Positions 44,717 to 53,682 of a DNA stretch of 64,000 bases are shown here, piece after piece. A program made the translations under genes and the position numbers. Below the pieces are notes generated by a model. The model worked only from the letters and a program-made list of their open reading frames with translations. It did no database searches and was not told the DNA's origin. The DNA lies in assembly GCF_008124785.1 (NCBI RefSeq), contig NZ_VNHU01000003.1, positions 186,001 to 250,000 of the forward strand. The letters are read 5' to 3'. Origin of the DNA: Aquimarina intermedia (GTDB taxonomy: Bacteria > Bacteroidota > Bacteroidia > Flavobacteriales > Flavobacteriaceae). Numbering within the stretch: position 1 is the first letter of the stretch; the number at the start of each line of letters is the position of its first letter.

Positions 44717-46222
44717 TTGAGTCAGATTAAAAAAGGAGCTTTATTAAACTATGTGACCATTATTATTACAAATGTGGTAGGCTTGCTATTAACTCCTTTT
44801 ATTATTCAAAAACTTGGAGATGCAGAGTATGGAGTATATCTAGCTATTGGTGCTCTTGTAGGGTCTATTTCTGTTTTGGATTTCGGACTTAATAATACTA
44901 TTGTCAGGTTTGTAGCTAAATATCAAGCCGAAAAAGATATTAAGGCCGAGGAGAACTTTCTAGGGACGGTAATGCTAATCTATGTCTTTATATCTGCCCT
45001 GATTGTTGCTTTTGGTACTGTTTTTTATTTTAATATTGATACGTATTTTACTAAGATGTCGACTGAGGAAATAGATATAGCCAAAACTATGTTTATAATT
45101 CTTCTTTTTAACTTGGCTATAAGATTACCAGGAGGATCGTTTACAGGTATATGCTCTGGTTATGAACGATTTGTGTACCCTAAAATGCTAAATATAATCA
45201 GATATATTGTACGGTCTATCATGGTTTTGGCAATTTTGTTTTTAGGAGGCAAGGCTATTTCTATAGTAATTATAGATACAATTATGAACCTGATCATGAT
45301 ACTTTTAACTGGTAAGTACGTTTTCTATAACTTACGAGTTAGGATAAAGCTACATACTCTCGATTATAGTTTTATTAAACAAATTTTGAGATATTCAATT
45401 TGGGTTTTTGTGTTTTCATTAGTAAGTATTTTTCAGTGGAAAGCTGGTCATATTATTCTTGGTAACATCGCAATCCCGGAAGTTTTGGCTATTTATGGTG
45501 TTGGCATCATGTTAGGAACATACTACGGTGCCTTTTCTACAGCAATTTCGAGTGTTTTCTTACCACGTGCAACACAAATGACCGCTTCAAATGCAACCAG
45601 TAAAGAATTGACAGATATGATGATTAAGATAGGTCGAGTGTCGTTTATACTTCTCATTTATATTCTTGGAGCTTTCATCTTATATGGTAAGCAATTTGTG
45701 TATTTGTGGGTAGGAGAAAATTATCACGATTCATGGTTAATTGCGCTTTTTATTATGATCGCGTATACTATTCCTTTGACTCAAGGTTTCACAGGGTCAT
45801 TGATTGAGGCTCAGAACAAAGTGGCGTTTAAGTCCATTGTGTATCTTTTATTTTTATCGGTAGGTACGGGTCTGGGTTATTTTCTAGCCCGTGAACATGG
45901 GGCCATCGGAATGATCGTGGGCACTGTAATCGGTTGGCTCATTGCTCAAAATGTTATGAACTACTTTTATCATAGAACCTTGAAATTGAATATTTTTCGG
46001 TTTTTTAAGGAGTTGTTTTATAAAACTTTATTTATACAAGTCATTATAGTTGTAATTGGATTGGGGATTAATTTTATTCCTGGAAATGGTTGGGTTAATT
46101 TTTTTGTAAAATGTTTATTGTATACGCTTACTTTTTCAATTTTAATGTATTCATTTGGAATGATTTCTTATGAAAAACAAATTTTTAAAACTGCATTTGA
46201 AAAATTAAAAACAAGAAAATAG
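44717..46222 (+). CDS. Polysaccharide flippase (Wzx / MATE-like oligosaccharide exporter), TTG start
   Basis: 501 residues, about 12-14 membrane segments, with the N-terminal pattern I-K-K-G-A-L-L-N-Y and G-L-L-L-T-P-F-I-I-Q-K-L-G typical of RfbX/Wzx flippases that move lipid-linked repeat units across the inner membrane. The frame has no in-frame ATG near the 5' end; TTG at 44717 is the only plausible start and matches where related proteins begin (Ser-Gln-Ile-Lys-Lys). It lies 44 nt after the dehydrogenase stop and one base before the acetyltransferase. Confidence 0.88.
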   Translation: MSQIKKGALLNYVTIIITNVVGLLLTPFIIQKLGDAEYGVYLAIGALVGSISVLDFGLNNTIVRFVAKYQAEKDIKAEENFLGTVMLIYVFISALIVAFGTVFYFNIDTYFTKMSTEEIDIAKTMFIILLFNLAIRLPGGSFTGICSGYERFVYPKMLNIIRYIVRSIMVLAILFLGGKAISIVIIDTIMNLIMILLTGKYVFYNLRVRIKLHTLDYSFIKQILRYSIWVFVFSLVSIFQWKAGHIILGNIAIPEVLAIYGVGIMLGTYYGAFSTAISSVFLPRATQMTASNATSKELTDMMIKIGRVSFILLIYILGAFILYGKQFVYLWVGENYHDSWLIALFIMIAYTIPLTQGFTGSLIEAQNKVAFKSIVYLLFLSVGTGLGYFLAREHGAIGMIVGTVIGWLIAQNVMNYFYHRTLKLNIFRFFKELFYKTLFIQVIIVVIGLGINFIPGNGWVNFFVKCLLYTLTFSILMYSFGMISYEKQIFKTAFEKLKTRK

Positions 46223-46223
46223 T

Positions 46224-46862
46224 ATGATACAGAAGATAAGACATTTTTTATGGAGAATCTTAGGTATAGATTATAAGCATGCGCTACAAATCCATGACTA
46301 TATTTTTTTGAAGAAGGACCGCTTTTGTAAGTTAGGCAATAGAACATACGATAATGGGGCTCTCGTATGGAGATGGACTAACGCTCCACTTATAATTGGT
46401 AATTATTGTAGTATCGCTAATAATGTTCGTTTTATAATGGATGAAGGCTTTCATAAAGCCTCAGAAATCACTTCTTTTCCTATTATTAATAATCATTATA
46501 AAGATGATTCTGTGTTACCCGGGAATATCAATAAAAAACTTTTTCTTGATACTATAAAACAAAGGCAGGGCATCACTATTGGCAATGATGTCTGGATAGG
46601 TATGAATAGTATCATTATGCCTGGAGTATCTATAGGAAATGGTGTAACAATTGCAGCAAATTCTATTGTTACTAAGAGTGTCGATGATTTTATGATTGTT
46701 GGAGGTAATCCGGCAAAACCAATTAAACAAAAACATAATGATTCAGTTATTAAGCAGCTTAATGCTATAGCTTGGTGGAATTGGAGTGATAAAACTGTTA
46801 AGGAACGTGCTATGGATTTTTATCAAAGTACCGAGAATTTTATAAAGATATATGGAAAGTAA
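46224..46862 (+). CDS. CatB-like hexapeptide O-acetyltransferase
   Basis: 212 residues with the left-handed beta-helix of isoleucine-patch transferases: I-G-N-Y-C-S-I-A near 56-63, I-G-N-D-V-W-I-G-M-N-S near 116-126 and G-V-S-I-G-N-G-V-T-I-A-A near 132-143. The catalytic His of this group is expected in the early F-H-K-A segment near 76-79. It should transfer acetyl from acetyl-CoA to a sugar hydroxyl of the repeat unit in the cytosol. Overlaps the next gene by 11 nt. Confidence 0.85.
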   Translation: MIQKIRHFLWRILGIDYKHALQIHDYIFLKKDRFCKLGNRTYDNGALVWRWTNAPLIIGNYCSIANNVRFIMDEGFHKASEITSFPIINNHYKDDSVLPGNINKKLFLDTIKQRQGITIGNDVWIGMNSIIMPGVSIGNGVTIAANSIVTKSVDDFMIVGGNPAKPIKQKHNDSVIKQLNAIAWWNWSDKTVKERAMDFYQSTENFIKIYGK

Positions 46863-48057
46863 AAAACATGTTCTTTTTGTCATTGACTCCTTAAATTCCG
46901 GAGGTGCAGAAAAAAGCTTGGTTACGGCGTTGAATCTCTTAAACCAAAATAAGTATACTATAGATTTATTGACTTTTAAAAGGGGAGGTCTATACGAAAA
47001 CTTGGTTCCGGAATATGTTAATAGAATTGACCCTTCTGGTTACCCTTATTATGTAAACGGGAATAGAAATTTTAATAGTAAACAAAAATTTCTGTTTACC
47101 ATACTGAGAATTTTGGCAAGTATTTCTTTACGACTTTTAAAAGTTGTAAAAATATTATTTCCAAAACTGAAAATTCATCCAGCACAAGTCAATTGGTACA
47201 TCACAAGGATTGGTTTTTCAAATGCAAAAAAAAAATATGATAGTGCGATAGCGTATAGTCAAGGCTTACCTACGTATTTTGTAAGTTCAAAAGTAGAAGC
47301 CTCAACGAAAGGATGTTGGATTAATACCAACTATCATCTCGCAAGGTACGCTCCATCCTTCGATTACAAGTATTATAAAAACTTTGACAAAATAGTTTGT
47401 GTTTCTAAAATAGCAAAAGAAGTATATATTGAGATATTCTCTGAGTTTAAAGATCGAACTACTACCATTTATGATATTCTGTCAAGTCAAATGATAAACA
47501 AAATGGCGGAGGAAGATGTAAGTAATAATTACAATTTTGATGGCATCAAAATATTAACTATTGGTAGGCTGGTAGCTCTTAAAGGGTATGAGATTGCAAT
47601 AAAGGCAGCAAGTCTATTAAAGGATAGAGGTATCAATTTTAAATGGTATGTAATTGGTGAAGGAGGTCTAGAGGAAGAATTGAAACAATTGGCAATAAAG
47701 ATGCAGGTTGCTACTCATTTTGAGTTTTTAGGAACGTATCCCAATCCTTATCCATTTATGAAAAATTGTAATATTTATTGTCAAACTTCAAGATTTGAAG
47801 GTTTTGGTTTAGCTGTTGCTGAAGCACGAATTTTGGGTAAACCTATTGTAACAACAAATTTTGATATTATCTACGATCAACTGGTTGACGGTCATAATGG
47901 ATTAATTTCAGATATGAATGCTATATCAGTAGCAAATAATATTGAACGCTTGCTTAAAGATGTTGCTTTAAAAGATCGACTTGTTGCAAATTTGAAAAAA
48001 GAAGAAATAAGTAATGAATCCGAAATATTGAAAATAGAAGCAATATTAGATTCTTAA
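46852..48057 (+). CDS. Family 4 glycosyltransferase
   Basis: 401 residues. N-terminal F-V-I-D-S-L-N-S-G-G-A-E-K-S-L acceptor-side motif near 8-22 and the nucleotide-sugar side with R-L-V-A-L-K-G-Y near 243-250 and the E-x7-E element in S-R-F-E-G-F-G-L-A-V-A-E near 322-333. GT-B fold retaining transferase. Overlaps the acetyltransferase gene by 11 nt and is followed after 10 nt by the pyruvyl transferase. Donor and acceptor cannot be told from sequence. Confidence 0.88.
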   Translation: MESKKHVLFVIDSLNSGGAEKSLVTALNLLNQNKYTIDLLTFKRGGLYENLVPEYVNRIDPSGYPYYVNGNRNFNSKQKFLFTILRILASISLRLLKVVKILFPKLKIHPAQVNWYITRIGFSNAKKKYDSAIAYSQGLPTYFVSSKVEASTKGCWINTNYHLARYAPSFDYKYYKNFDKIVCVSKIAKEVYIEIFSEFKDRTTTIYDILSSQMINKMAEEDVSNNYNFDGIKILTIGRLVALKGYEIAIKAASLLKDRGINFKWYVIGEGGLEEELKQLAIKMQVATHFEFLGTYPNPYPFMKNCNIYCQTSRFEGFGLAVAEARILGKPIVTTNFDIIYDQLVDGHNGLISDMNAISVANNIERLLKDVALKDRLVANLKKEEISNESEILKIEAILDS

Positions 48058-48067
48058 ATTCTAAAGA

Positions 48068-49183
48068 ATGAAAATTAAAACGATAACTTGTCATGAAGTA
48101 TATAATCACGGGGCTAGTCTTCAAGAATACGCGCTCCTTAAATATTTACAAGAATTAGGACATGATGTTGAGACGATTAGTTATAAACCAGATTATTTAG
48201 GAGGACACTTTGATTTTCTTAAGGTTTCAAATGATAAATATGCAAAAAATATCTTACTCAAGATAGCTTATCTAGCAGTAAAATTTCCTACTAGACTAAA
48301 AAATCTTAAGCGTAAACGTAGTTTTGATGCTTTTTCTATGAAGTATATTAAATCTACAGAAAAAACCTATTATTCAAATCAAGAATTACTGAATGATGTT
48401 CCTGTGGCGGATACATATATTTGTGGTAGTGATCAAATTTGGAACTCCTTTTTCCAAAATGGAAAGGATCCTGCTTTTTATTTAGATTTTGTACCGGACA
48501 GCAAACGTAAAATATCATATGCAGCAAGTTTTGCAATAGAGAAATTGGCTCCTGAGTTGACGGATTTTGTCAAAGAAAAAGTTTCTCGTTTAGATAGTAT
48601 TTCTGTAAGAGAAAGTTCGGGGGTAGATATTTTGAAATCATTAGGTTTTCACGATGTTACTCAGGTATTAGATCCGGTTTTCTTATTAGATAAAAATGTG
48701 TGGAATGACTTAATGGAAACTCCAGAAAACAAGCGTAGCTATGTATTTATTTACGATTTTGATTCTAATCCATTGATTAAGGACATGGCATTTAATCTTA
48801 AGGATAAGTTTGGCTATGATATAATTACAGTTAATGAGAATATTACGTATGCAGATAAAAATTATTTTCTGGATGGTCCATCTAAATTTTTAACACTGGT
48901 CAAGAACGCAGAATTTGTCATTTCAAATTCTTTTCATGCGGTTGCTTTTTCAATACTATTTGAAAAGAAATTTGTGGTGTTCAATCGAATGTATAAAATC
49001 AACACTAGGATGAGAGATCTTTTAAAATCTATCGATCTACCTGAATTGTTAATAGAGAGTGAAGAGCAAATGAAGAAGTTTGATAATTCTTTGGTAGATT
49101 ATACAAAGAGTAAAGTTAAGCTTAATGGCCTTATTGAGAAGTCCAAGCATTTTTTGACACATGCTTTAGCTGATAAGAATTAG
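48068..49183 (+). CDS. Polysaccharide pyruvyl transferase family protein
   Basis: 371 residues. Opening I-T-C-H-E-V-Y-N-H-G-A-S-L-Q-E-Y near 5-20, the C-G-S-D-Q-I-W-N near 120-127 and the D-P-V-F-L-L near 207-212 are the marks of the CsaB/WcaK-like family that adds pyruvate ketals to sugars from PEP. It should place a pyruvate on the repeat unit, adding a second acidic group. Some members act as lipid or cofactor pyruvyl transferases, but the setting favours the polysaccharide. Three nt before the next gene. Confidence 0.88.
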   Translation: MKIKTITCHEVYNHGASLQEYALLKYLQELGHDVETISYKPDYLGGHFDFLKVSNDKYAKNILLKIAYLAVKFPTRLKNLKRKRSFDAFSMKYIKSTEKTYYSNQELLNDVPVADTYICGSDQIWNSFFQNGKDPAFYLDFVPDSKRKISYAASFAIEKLAPELTDFVKEKVSRLDSISVRESSGVDILKSLGFHDVTQVLDPVFLLDKNVWNDLMETPENKRSYVFIYDFDSNPLIKDMAFNLKDKFGYDIITVNENITYADKNYFLDGPSKFLTLVKNAEFVISNSFHAVAFSILFEKKFVVFNRMYKINTRMRDLLKSIDLPELLIESEEQMKKFDNSLVDYTKSKVKLNGLIEKSKHFLTHALADKN

Positions 49184-49186
49184 AAG

Positions 49187-50284
49187 ATGAAAGTAGTTTA
49201 TTTAACCAATCAGATTTGTGGAGCAGGAGGACTGGAGCGTGTACTTTCGATCAAAGCGAATTATCTAACAGAGGCTTTAAACTACGAAATTCACATCATA
49301 ACATTAAATCAAAAAAATGCGAATGTTTTCTATCACTTCAGCGATAGAATTAAGTTGCACGATCTAGAAGTTGAGGGAAATAGTATAAACTATATTCTTA
49401 ACTATATAAAAAAATTGAACGTATGTATTTCCAAAATACAACCGGACTTAATTTCTGTTTGCGATGATGGCTTAAAAGGATTCTTTGTGCCTAAGGTGCT
49501 AAGATATAAGTGTCCTATGATATACGAAAGACACGCATCCAAGATGATCTTTAAAAATAAAAAAGATCCCTCTTTTTTTGACAAGATTAAAATATCTGCA
49601 GTTGAAAAACTAATGGATTTTGGAGCTAAAAGTTATGATGCATTTGTGGTACTTACACAGTATAATCTATCGGAGTGGTGCTTGAAAAATATTAAAGTCA
49701 TACCCAACCCTTTGTCTTTTTATCCTGAGAAACAAAGCAGCCTAAAGAATCTTAAGGTAATAACTGTAGGTAATCATGGTTATCAAAAGGGTTATGACCT
49801 TTTATTGCAGATTTGGAAAAAAGTCATAGATCAGCACCCCAACTGGACCCTAGATATTTACGGTAAAGTGGATTCAAAAAAAAAGCATTACAGATTAGCA
49901 GAACAGTTAAATATATGCGAGTATGTAAATTTTTATGCACCTGTTAAAAATATTGAAGAGAAGTATCAGGAGGCTTCAATATATGCGATGACATCCCGAT
50001 CAGAAGGCTTTGGGATGGTGCTTATTGAAGCTATGGCCTTGGGACTACCTTGTATCGCATTTGATTGTCCTTGTGGTCCCAGGGATATAATTGAGAATTT
50101 ACATAACGGTTTTTTGATAAGGGAAGGAGATATAGAAGGATATGCTAAGCGATTAATAGAGCTTATTGAAGATGAAGAACTTAGAATTCGTTGTGGATCA
50201 AATGCTCGTAAGACTGCCAATAATTATGAGGTTGAAAAAATTGTGGCTCAGTGGGATTTGTTGTTTAAAAATTTAACAAAATAG
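49187..50284 (+). CDS. Family 4 glycosyltransferase
   Basis: 365 residues. Start L-T-N-Q-I-C-G-A-G-G-L-E-R-V-L near 5-19; donor side has V-G-N-H-G-Y-Q-K-G-Y-D near 195-205, and the E-x7-E block S-R-S-E-G-F-G-M-V-L-I-E near 266-277 is followed by a C-P-C-G-P-R-D-I-I loop. GT-B retaining type. Sits between the pyruvyl transferase and another GT4, with gaps of 3 and 4 nt. Confidence 0.9.
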   Translation: MKVVYLTNQICGAGGLERVLSIKANYLTEALNYEIHIITLNQKNANVFYHFSDRIKLHDLEVEGNSINYILNYIKKLNVCISKIQPDLISVCDDGLKGFFVPKVLRYKCPMIYERHASKMIFKNKKDPSFFDKIKISAVEKLMDFGAKSYDAFVVLTQYNLSEWCLKNIKVIPNPLSFYPEKQSSLKNLKVITVGNHGYQKGYDLLLQIWKKVIDQHPNWTLDIYGKVDSKKKHYRLAEQLNICEYVNFYAPVKNIEEKYQEASIYAMTSRSEGFGMVLIEAMALGLPCIAFDCPCGPRDIIENLHNGFLIREGDIEGYAKRLIELIEDEELRIRCGSNARKTANNYEVEKIVAQWDLLFKNLTK

Positions 50285-50288
50285 TAAG

Positions 50289-51509
50289 ATGAAGAGAATA
50301 TTATTGCTAATGCCTTATGGAAGTGTTGGGGGTATGGAAAGGTTGGCCTACTCTTTTTATCGATTCTATAAAGATAATGGATATCAGGTAAAGGCTGTTA
50401 AGTTTATTAAATTAGAAAGTGATATTATTCATTTTGACCATGAGGGTAATGATGAGTTCTTTTTGAGTAATAAAGATTTTTCTGAAATGTCCAAATTAGA
50501 ACGTATTCAGTTTTATTTCAAAGCTCCAATACGATTGGCTAAATTTATTAAAAAAGAAAGGATTACGCATTCTATTGCCTTCGGTGATATGGCTAATCTA
50601 TTTAGTTCATTAACTTTTACTAATGAATTTAAAGTAGGGTCCATACACGCACTTAAGAGTGTAGAATTTGCGAATAAATCGTTTTTTAATACAATTTTTA
50701 AAAAAAGTTACCGAACATCATATAAAAATTTAGATAAAGTAGTTTGTATAAGTAAGGATATTAAAACAGATCTTATTGATAATTGCAATTTTAAGTTTGT
50801 TGAAAAACTAGAGGTTATATATAATCCTCACAATTTTGATGAAATTAATAGATTATCAGATTTACCAATAACTGACAAGAATGAGATAGATATTTTCAAT
50901 AATCCAATAGTATTATTCATAGGTAGAATTTGTATTCAGAAATCTCCATGGCATTTAATTAAAGCGTTTTATTTGGTGTTGAAAGAATATCCCGAAACAA
51001 AACTTGTCTTTATTGGTGACGGTGATAAAAAAGTTGAGAATTATGTGAGGTCGTTACTTTCAAAATATGACATGGAAAATTCTGTAATTTTTTTGGGAAG
51101 AAAAAATAATCCTTATAACTACTTGAAGCAATCAAATGTATTGGCATTATCATCGCACTATGAGGGTACACCAAATGTTATTGTTGAGTCCATAGGAGTT
51201 GGAACCCCCGTTGTATCTTCCTTTTGCACACGAGGAATCACTGAACTTATGAGCCTGACAAATATTACAAAGGTTGATTCAAATATTGAGGTAGCATCGG
51301 GAATAGTTTCTCCCAATTTATTTAAGGGTGATTTAGGGATCCCTGAATCTGAGGAATTCTTAGAGGAAGAGAAGTATCTTTCTGAAGCTTTAAAATCAGT
51401 TTTAAAGACTTCAGATTTTAAACAGAATCTAAAAAAACATAGATTTGAATTAATCCAAAAATTTGATTTGGAAGTTGTGTCTAACAGGTATCTTCAACCC
51501 ATTAAATAA
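50289..51509 (+). CDS. Family 4 glycosyltransferase
   Basis: 406 residues, GT-B fold. N-terminal L-L-M-P-Y-G-S-V-G-G-M-E-R-L near 5-18; nucleotide-binding side with G-R-I-C-I-Q-K-S-P near 216-224 and S-H-Y-E-G-T-P-N-V-I-V-E near 295-306. Four nt after the previous GT gene and 36 nt before the polymerase gene. The several GT4 genes imply a repeat unit of at least four or five sugars with the GT2 below. Confidence 0.88.
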   Translation: MKRILLLMPYGSVGGMERLAYSFYRFYKDNGYQVKAVKFIKLESDIIHFDHEGNDEFFLSNKDFSEMSKLERIQFYFKAPIRLAKFIKKERITHSIAFGDMANLFSSLTFTNEFKVGSIHALKSVEFANKSFFNTIFKKSYRTSYKNLDKVVCISKDIKTDLIDNCNFKFVEKLEVIYNPHNFDEINRLSDLPITDKNEIDIFNNPIVLFIGRICIQKSPWHLIKAFYLVLKEYPETKLVFIGDGDKKVENYVRSLLSKYDMENSVIFLGRKNNPYNYLKQSNVLALSSHYEGTPNVIVESIGVGTPVVSSFCTRGITELMSLTNITKVDSNIEVASGIVSPNLFKGDLGIPESEEFLEEEKYLSEALKSVLKTSDFKQNLKKHRFELIQKFDLEVVSNRYLQPIK

Positions 51510-51545
51510 TTTTATTAATTATAATTTTACTCTAGTACTTATTTG

Positions 51546-52640
51546 ATGATAGATTTTGTCCCTTTAGAATATTATTTTTCATTGTACATCAATTTGATGC
51601 TACTTGTGGTTGTCCTTACCTTATTGCATAGTGTTTTGATGAGAGTGGACGATACAGTTAATCTAAGATATACTCAAATAACAGGCTATATTTTACTGTT
51701 TTTTTCGATTTTTTATATAGGACTTCGCCCAGTTAGTGGGGCATACTTTATTGACATGATTACCTATGCCAGATATTTTGAATACTATGCGATTGGTGGC
51801 GAGGTTGTTGTTGAGAAGGATGCTTTCTTTCATTTTTTTATGAAATTTACTTCTGGTTTTTTACCAGTCCATGGCTTTTTTCTATTGTGTGCAGCTATGT
51901 ATATTTATCCGATGTATCGAATATCCAAGGTACTTTTTAAAGAGTATTGGTACTATTCTTTTCTAATGCTTATAGTCTCGTTTTCATTTTGGCCGTACGG
52001 TGTTAATGGCATACGAAATGGTATCGCAACTTCAGTTTTTCTATTGGCTATTACATATCACGACAGAAAATTTATAATGTTCTCATTATTTGCGCTGTGT
52101 AGTCTTTTTCACCAAACTTTATTATTGCCGATTTTGGCTTATTCTCTTACCATATTTTATAATAAACCTAAATATTATATCGTAGGATGGCTTGTAGCTA
52201 TCCCATTATCGCTTGCCTTTGGCGGTATGTGGGAAACGCTATTTACAAGTCTTGGTTTTGCGGACGATCGCTTAGAGAATTATCTAACTTCAACCGAACT
52301 GGAAGGTCAAACAAGCTTTAGATTTGACTTTTTATTCTATAGTGCATTTGCTGTTTTTACCGGATGGTATTTTATATTTAAAAAAGGGTTTAAGGATAGT
52401 CTGTATATCCAACTATTCAACACATATTTGGTAGCAAATGCATTTTGGATATTAGTTATTAGAGCTAATTTTTCTAATCGATTTGCGTACTTATCATGGT
52501 TTCTCATGGCCATTATTATAATTTACCCATTTCTCAAAAAACATTTTTTTATAAAGCATCATGTAATTATTGGAAGGGTAGTACTGTTCTATTTTGCCTT
52601 TACTTACTTAATGTATTTTGTCTACTACGCTGGAAAATAA
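51546..52640 (+). CDS. EpsG-family polysaccharide polymerase-like membrane protein (Wzy role)
   Basis: 364 residues from the ATG at 51546 (a TTG three nt upstream is also in frame). About 10 hydrophobic segments; loop R-P-V-S-G-A-Y-F-I-D near 60-69 and the N-G-I-R-N-G-I-A-T-S motif near 154-163 fit the EpsG/Wzy-C-like family. It should join lipid-linked repeat units at the periplasmic face of the inner membrane. Next gene starts 6 nt after the stop. Confidence 0.82.
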   Translation: MIDFVPLEYYFSLYINLMLLVVVLTLLHSVLMRVDDTVNLRYTQITGYILLFFSIFYIGLRPVSGAYFIDMITYARYFEYYAIGGEVVVEKDAFFHFFMKFTSGFLPVHGFFLLCAAMYIYPMYRISKVLFKEYWYYSFLMLIVSFSFWPYGVNGIRNGIATSVFLLAITYHDRKFIMFSLFALCSLFHQTLLLPILAYSLTIFYNKPKYYIVGWLVAIPLSLAFGGMWETLFTSLGFADDRLENYLTSTELEGQTSFRFDFLFYSAFAVFTGWYFIFKKGFKDSLYIQLFNTYLVANAFWILVIRANFSNRFAYLSWFLMAIIIIYPFLKKHFFIKHHVIIGRVVLFYFAFTYLMYFVYYAGK

Positions 52641-52646
52641 AATTTT

Positions 52647-53636
52647 ATGAAAACAATTTCAATTATTATACCGATGTATAATGTTTCACAATATCTACAT
52701 AAATGTATAAATTCTGTAGTAAATCAGAATGTGGATAACGGAAGTGTCGAAGTCATTATGGTAAACGATGAGTCTCCTGATGACAGTCTTGAAGTAGCCA
52801 ATTCCCTAGCTCAGAAATATAATTTTATCAAAATTATTTCTCAGAAAAATAAAGGTTTAGGTGGCGCCAGAAATACTGGGATCGATAATGCAACAGGTGA
52901 TTATATTCTATTCTTAGATGCTGACGATTGGCTAATTGAGCATTCGTTACGGAATTTAATTTCTATAATTAATACAGAGGATCTTGATATCCTAGAGTTT
53001 GGTGCAAATTTGGTTTCTGAACAAGGCTATGTTGTAGGTGCAGTATCCAAACACTCTGAAGGAAATATAACAACTGGTATTGACTATTACAACAACATTA
53101 AATATTCTGGCTCTGCGTGCAATAAATTATACAATGTAGATTTTTTGAATCGTCATAAACTTCGTTTTTTAGAAAAAATTTACGGAGAAGACTTTGAGTT
53201 CAATACAAGAGCGTTCTATTACGCTAAGCAAGTTTTAGGCATAGAGAAAATTTGCACGGAATTTTTGCAAACTACAAACTCTATTACTAGAAATAATGAT
53301 AGAAGTAAAAAGGATAAGTATTTAAGTGATTATATTAAAATATTAAAGAATATTAAAAACTTTTATGATGAAATAGAAAATCCTACGCAGGCTATTGAAG
53401 CTTTTTTTAAAGAGCGATTTACAATGATTAATATCAACGCGTTTTACATGATGTTCAAGCATCGATATGCTTTTTCAGAGGTATTGAATTATAGAGACAG
53501 ATTAATAGCCGAAAATGTTTTTTACAATGATTTTCCCGTTGCGATTAAGAAAAAAGATTTCTTTAGGAAGCTGTTTTTGAAAAATTTTACATTATTTAGA
53601 ATAGCCGGAGCAATAAGAAAAGTGGTGCCTATCTGA
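52647..53636 (+). CDS. Family 2 glycosyltransferase
   Basis: 329 residues. GT-A fold: I-S-I-I-I-P-M-Y-N-V-S near 4-14, V-N-D-E-S-P-D-D near 38-45, G-G-A-R-N-T-G near 71-77 and the metal motif D-A-D-D-W near 91-95. A later E-D-F-E-F-N segment near 184-189 is the usual ED motif. Inverting transferase for the repeat unit. Followed by the acyltransferase remnant at 53683. Confidence 0.9.
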   Translation: MKTISIIIPMYNVSQYLHKCINSVVNQNVDNGSVEVIMVNDESPDDSLEVANSLAQKYNFIKIISQKNKGLGGARNTGIDNATGDYILFLDADDWLIEHSLRNLISIINTEDLDILEFGANLVSEQGYVVGAVSKHSEGNITTGIDYYNNIKYSGSACNKLYNVDFLNRHKLRFLEKIYGEDFEFNTRAFYYAKQVLGIEKICTEFLQTTNSITRNNDRSKKDKYLSDYIKILKNIKNFYDEIENPTQAIEAFFKERFTMININAFYMMFKHRYAFSEVLNYRDRLIAENVFYNDFPVAIKKKDFFRKLFLKNFTLFRIAGAIRKVVPI

Positions 53637-53682
53637 GAATGACCTGTGAATATTTTAACGCTTCTCTTGAAACCAATACACG

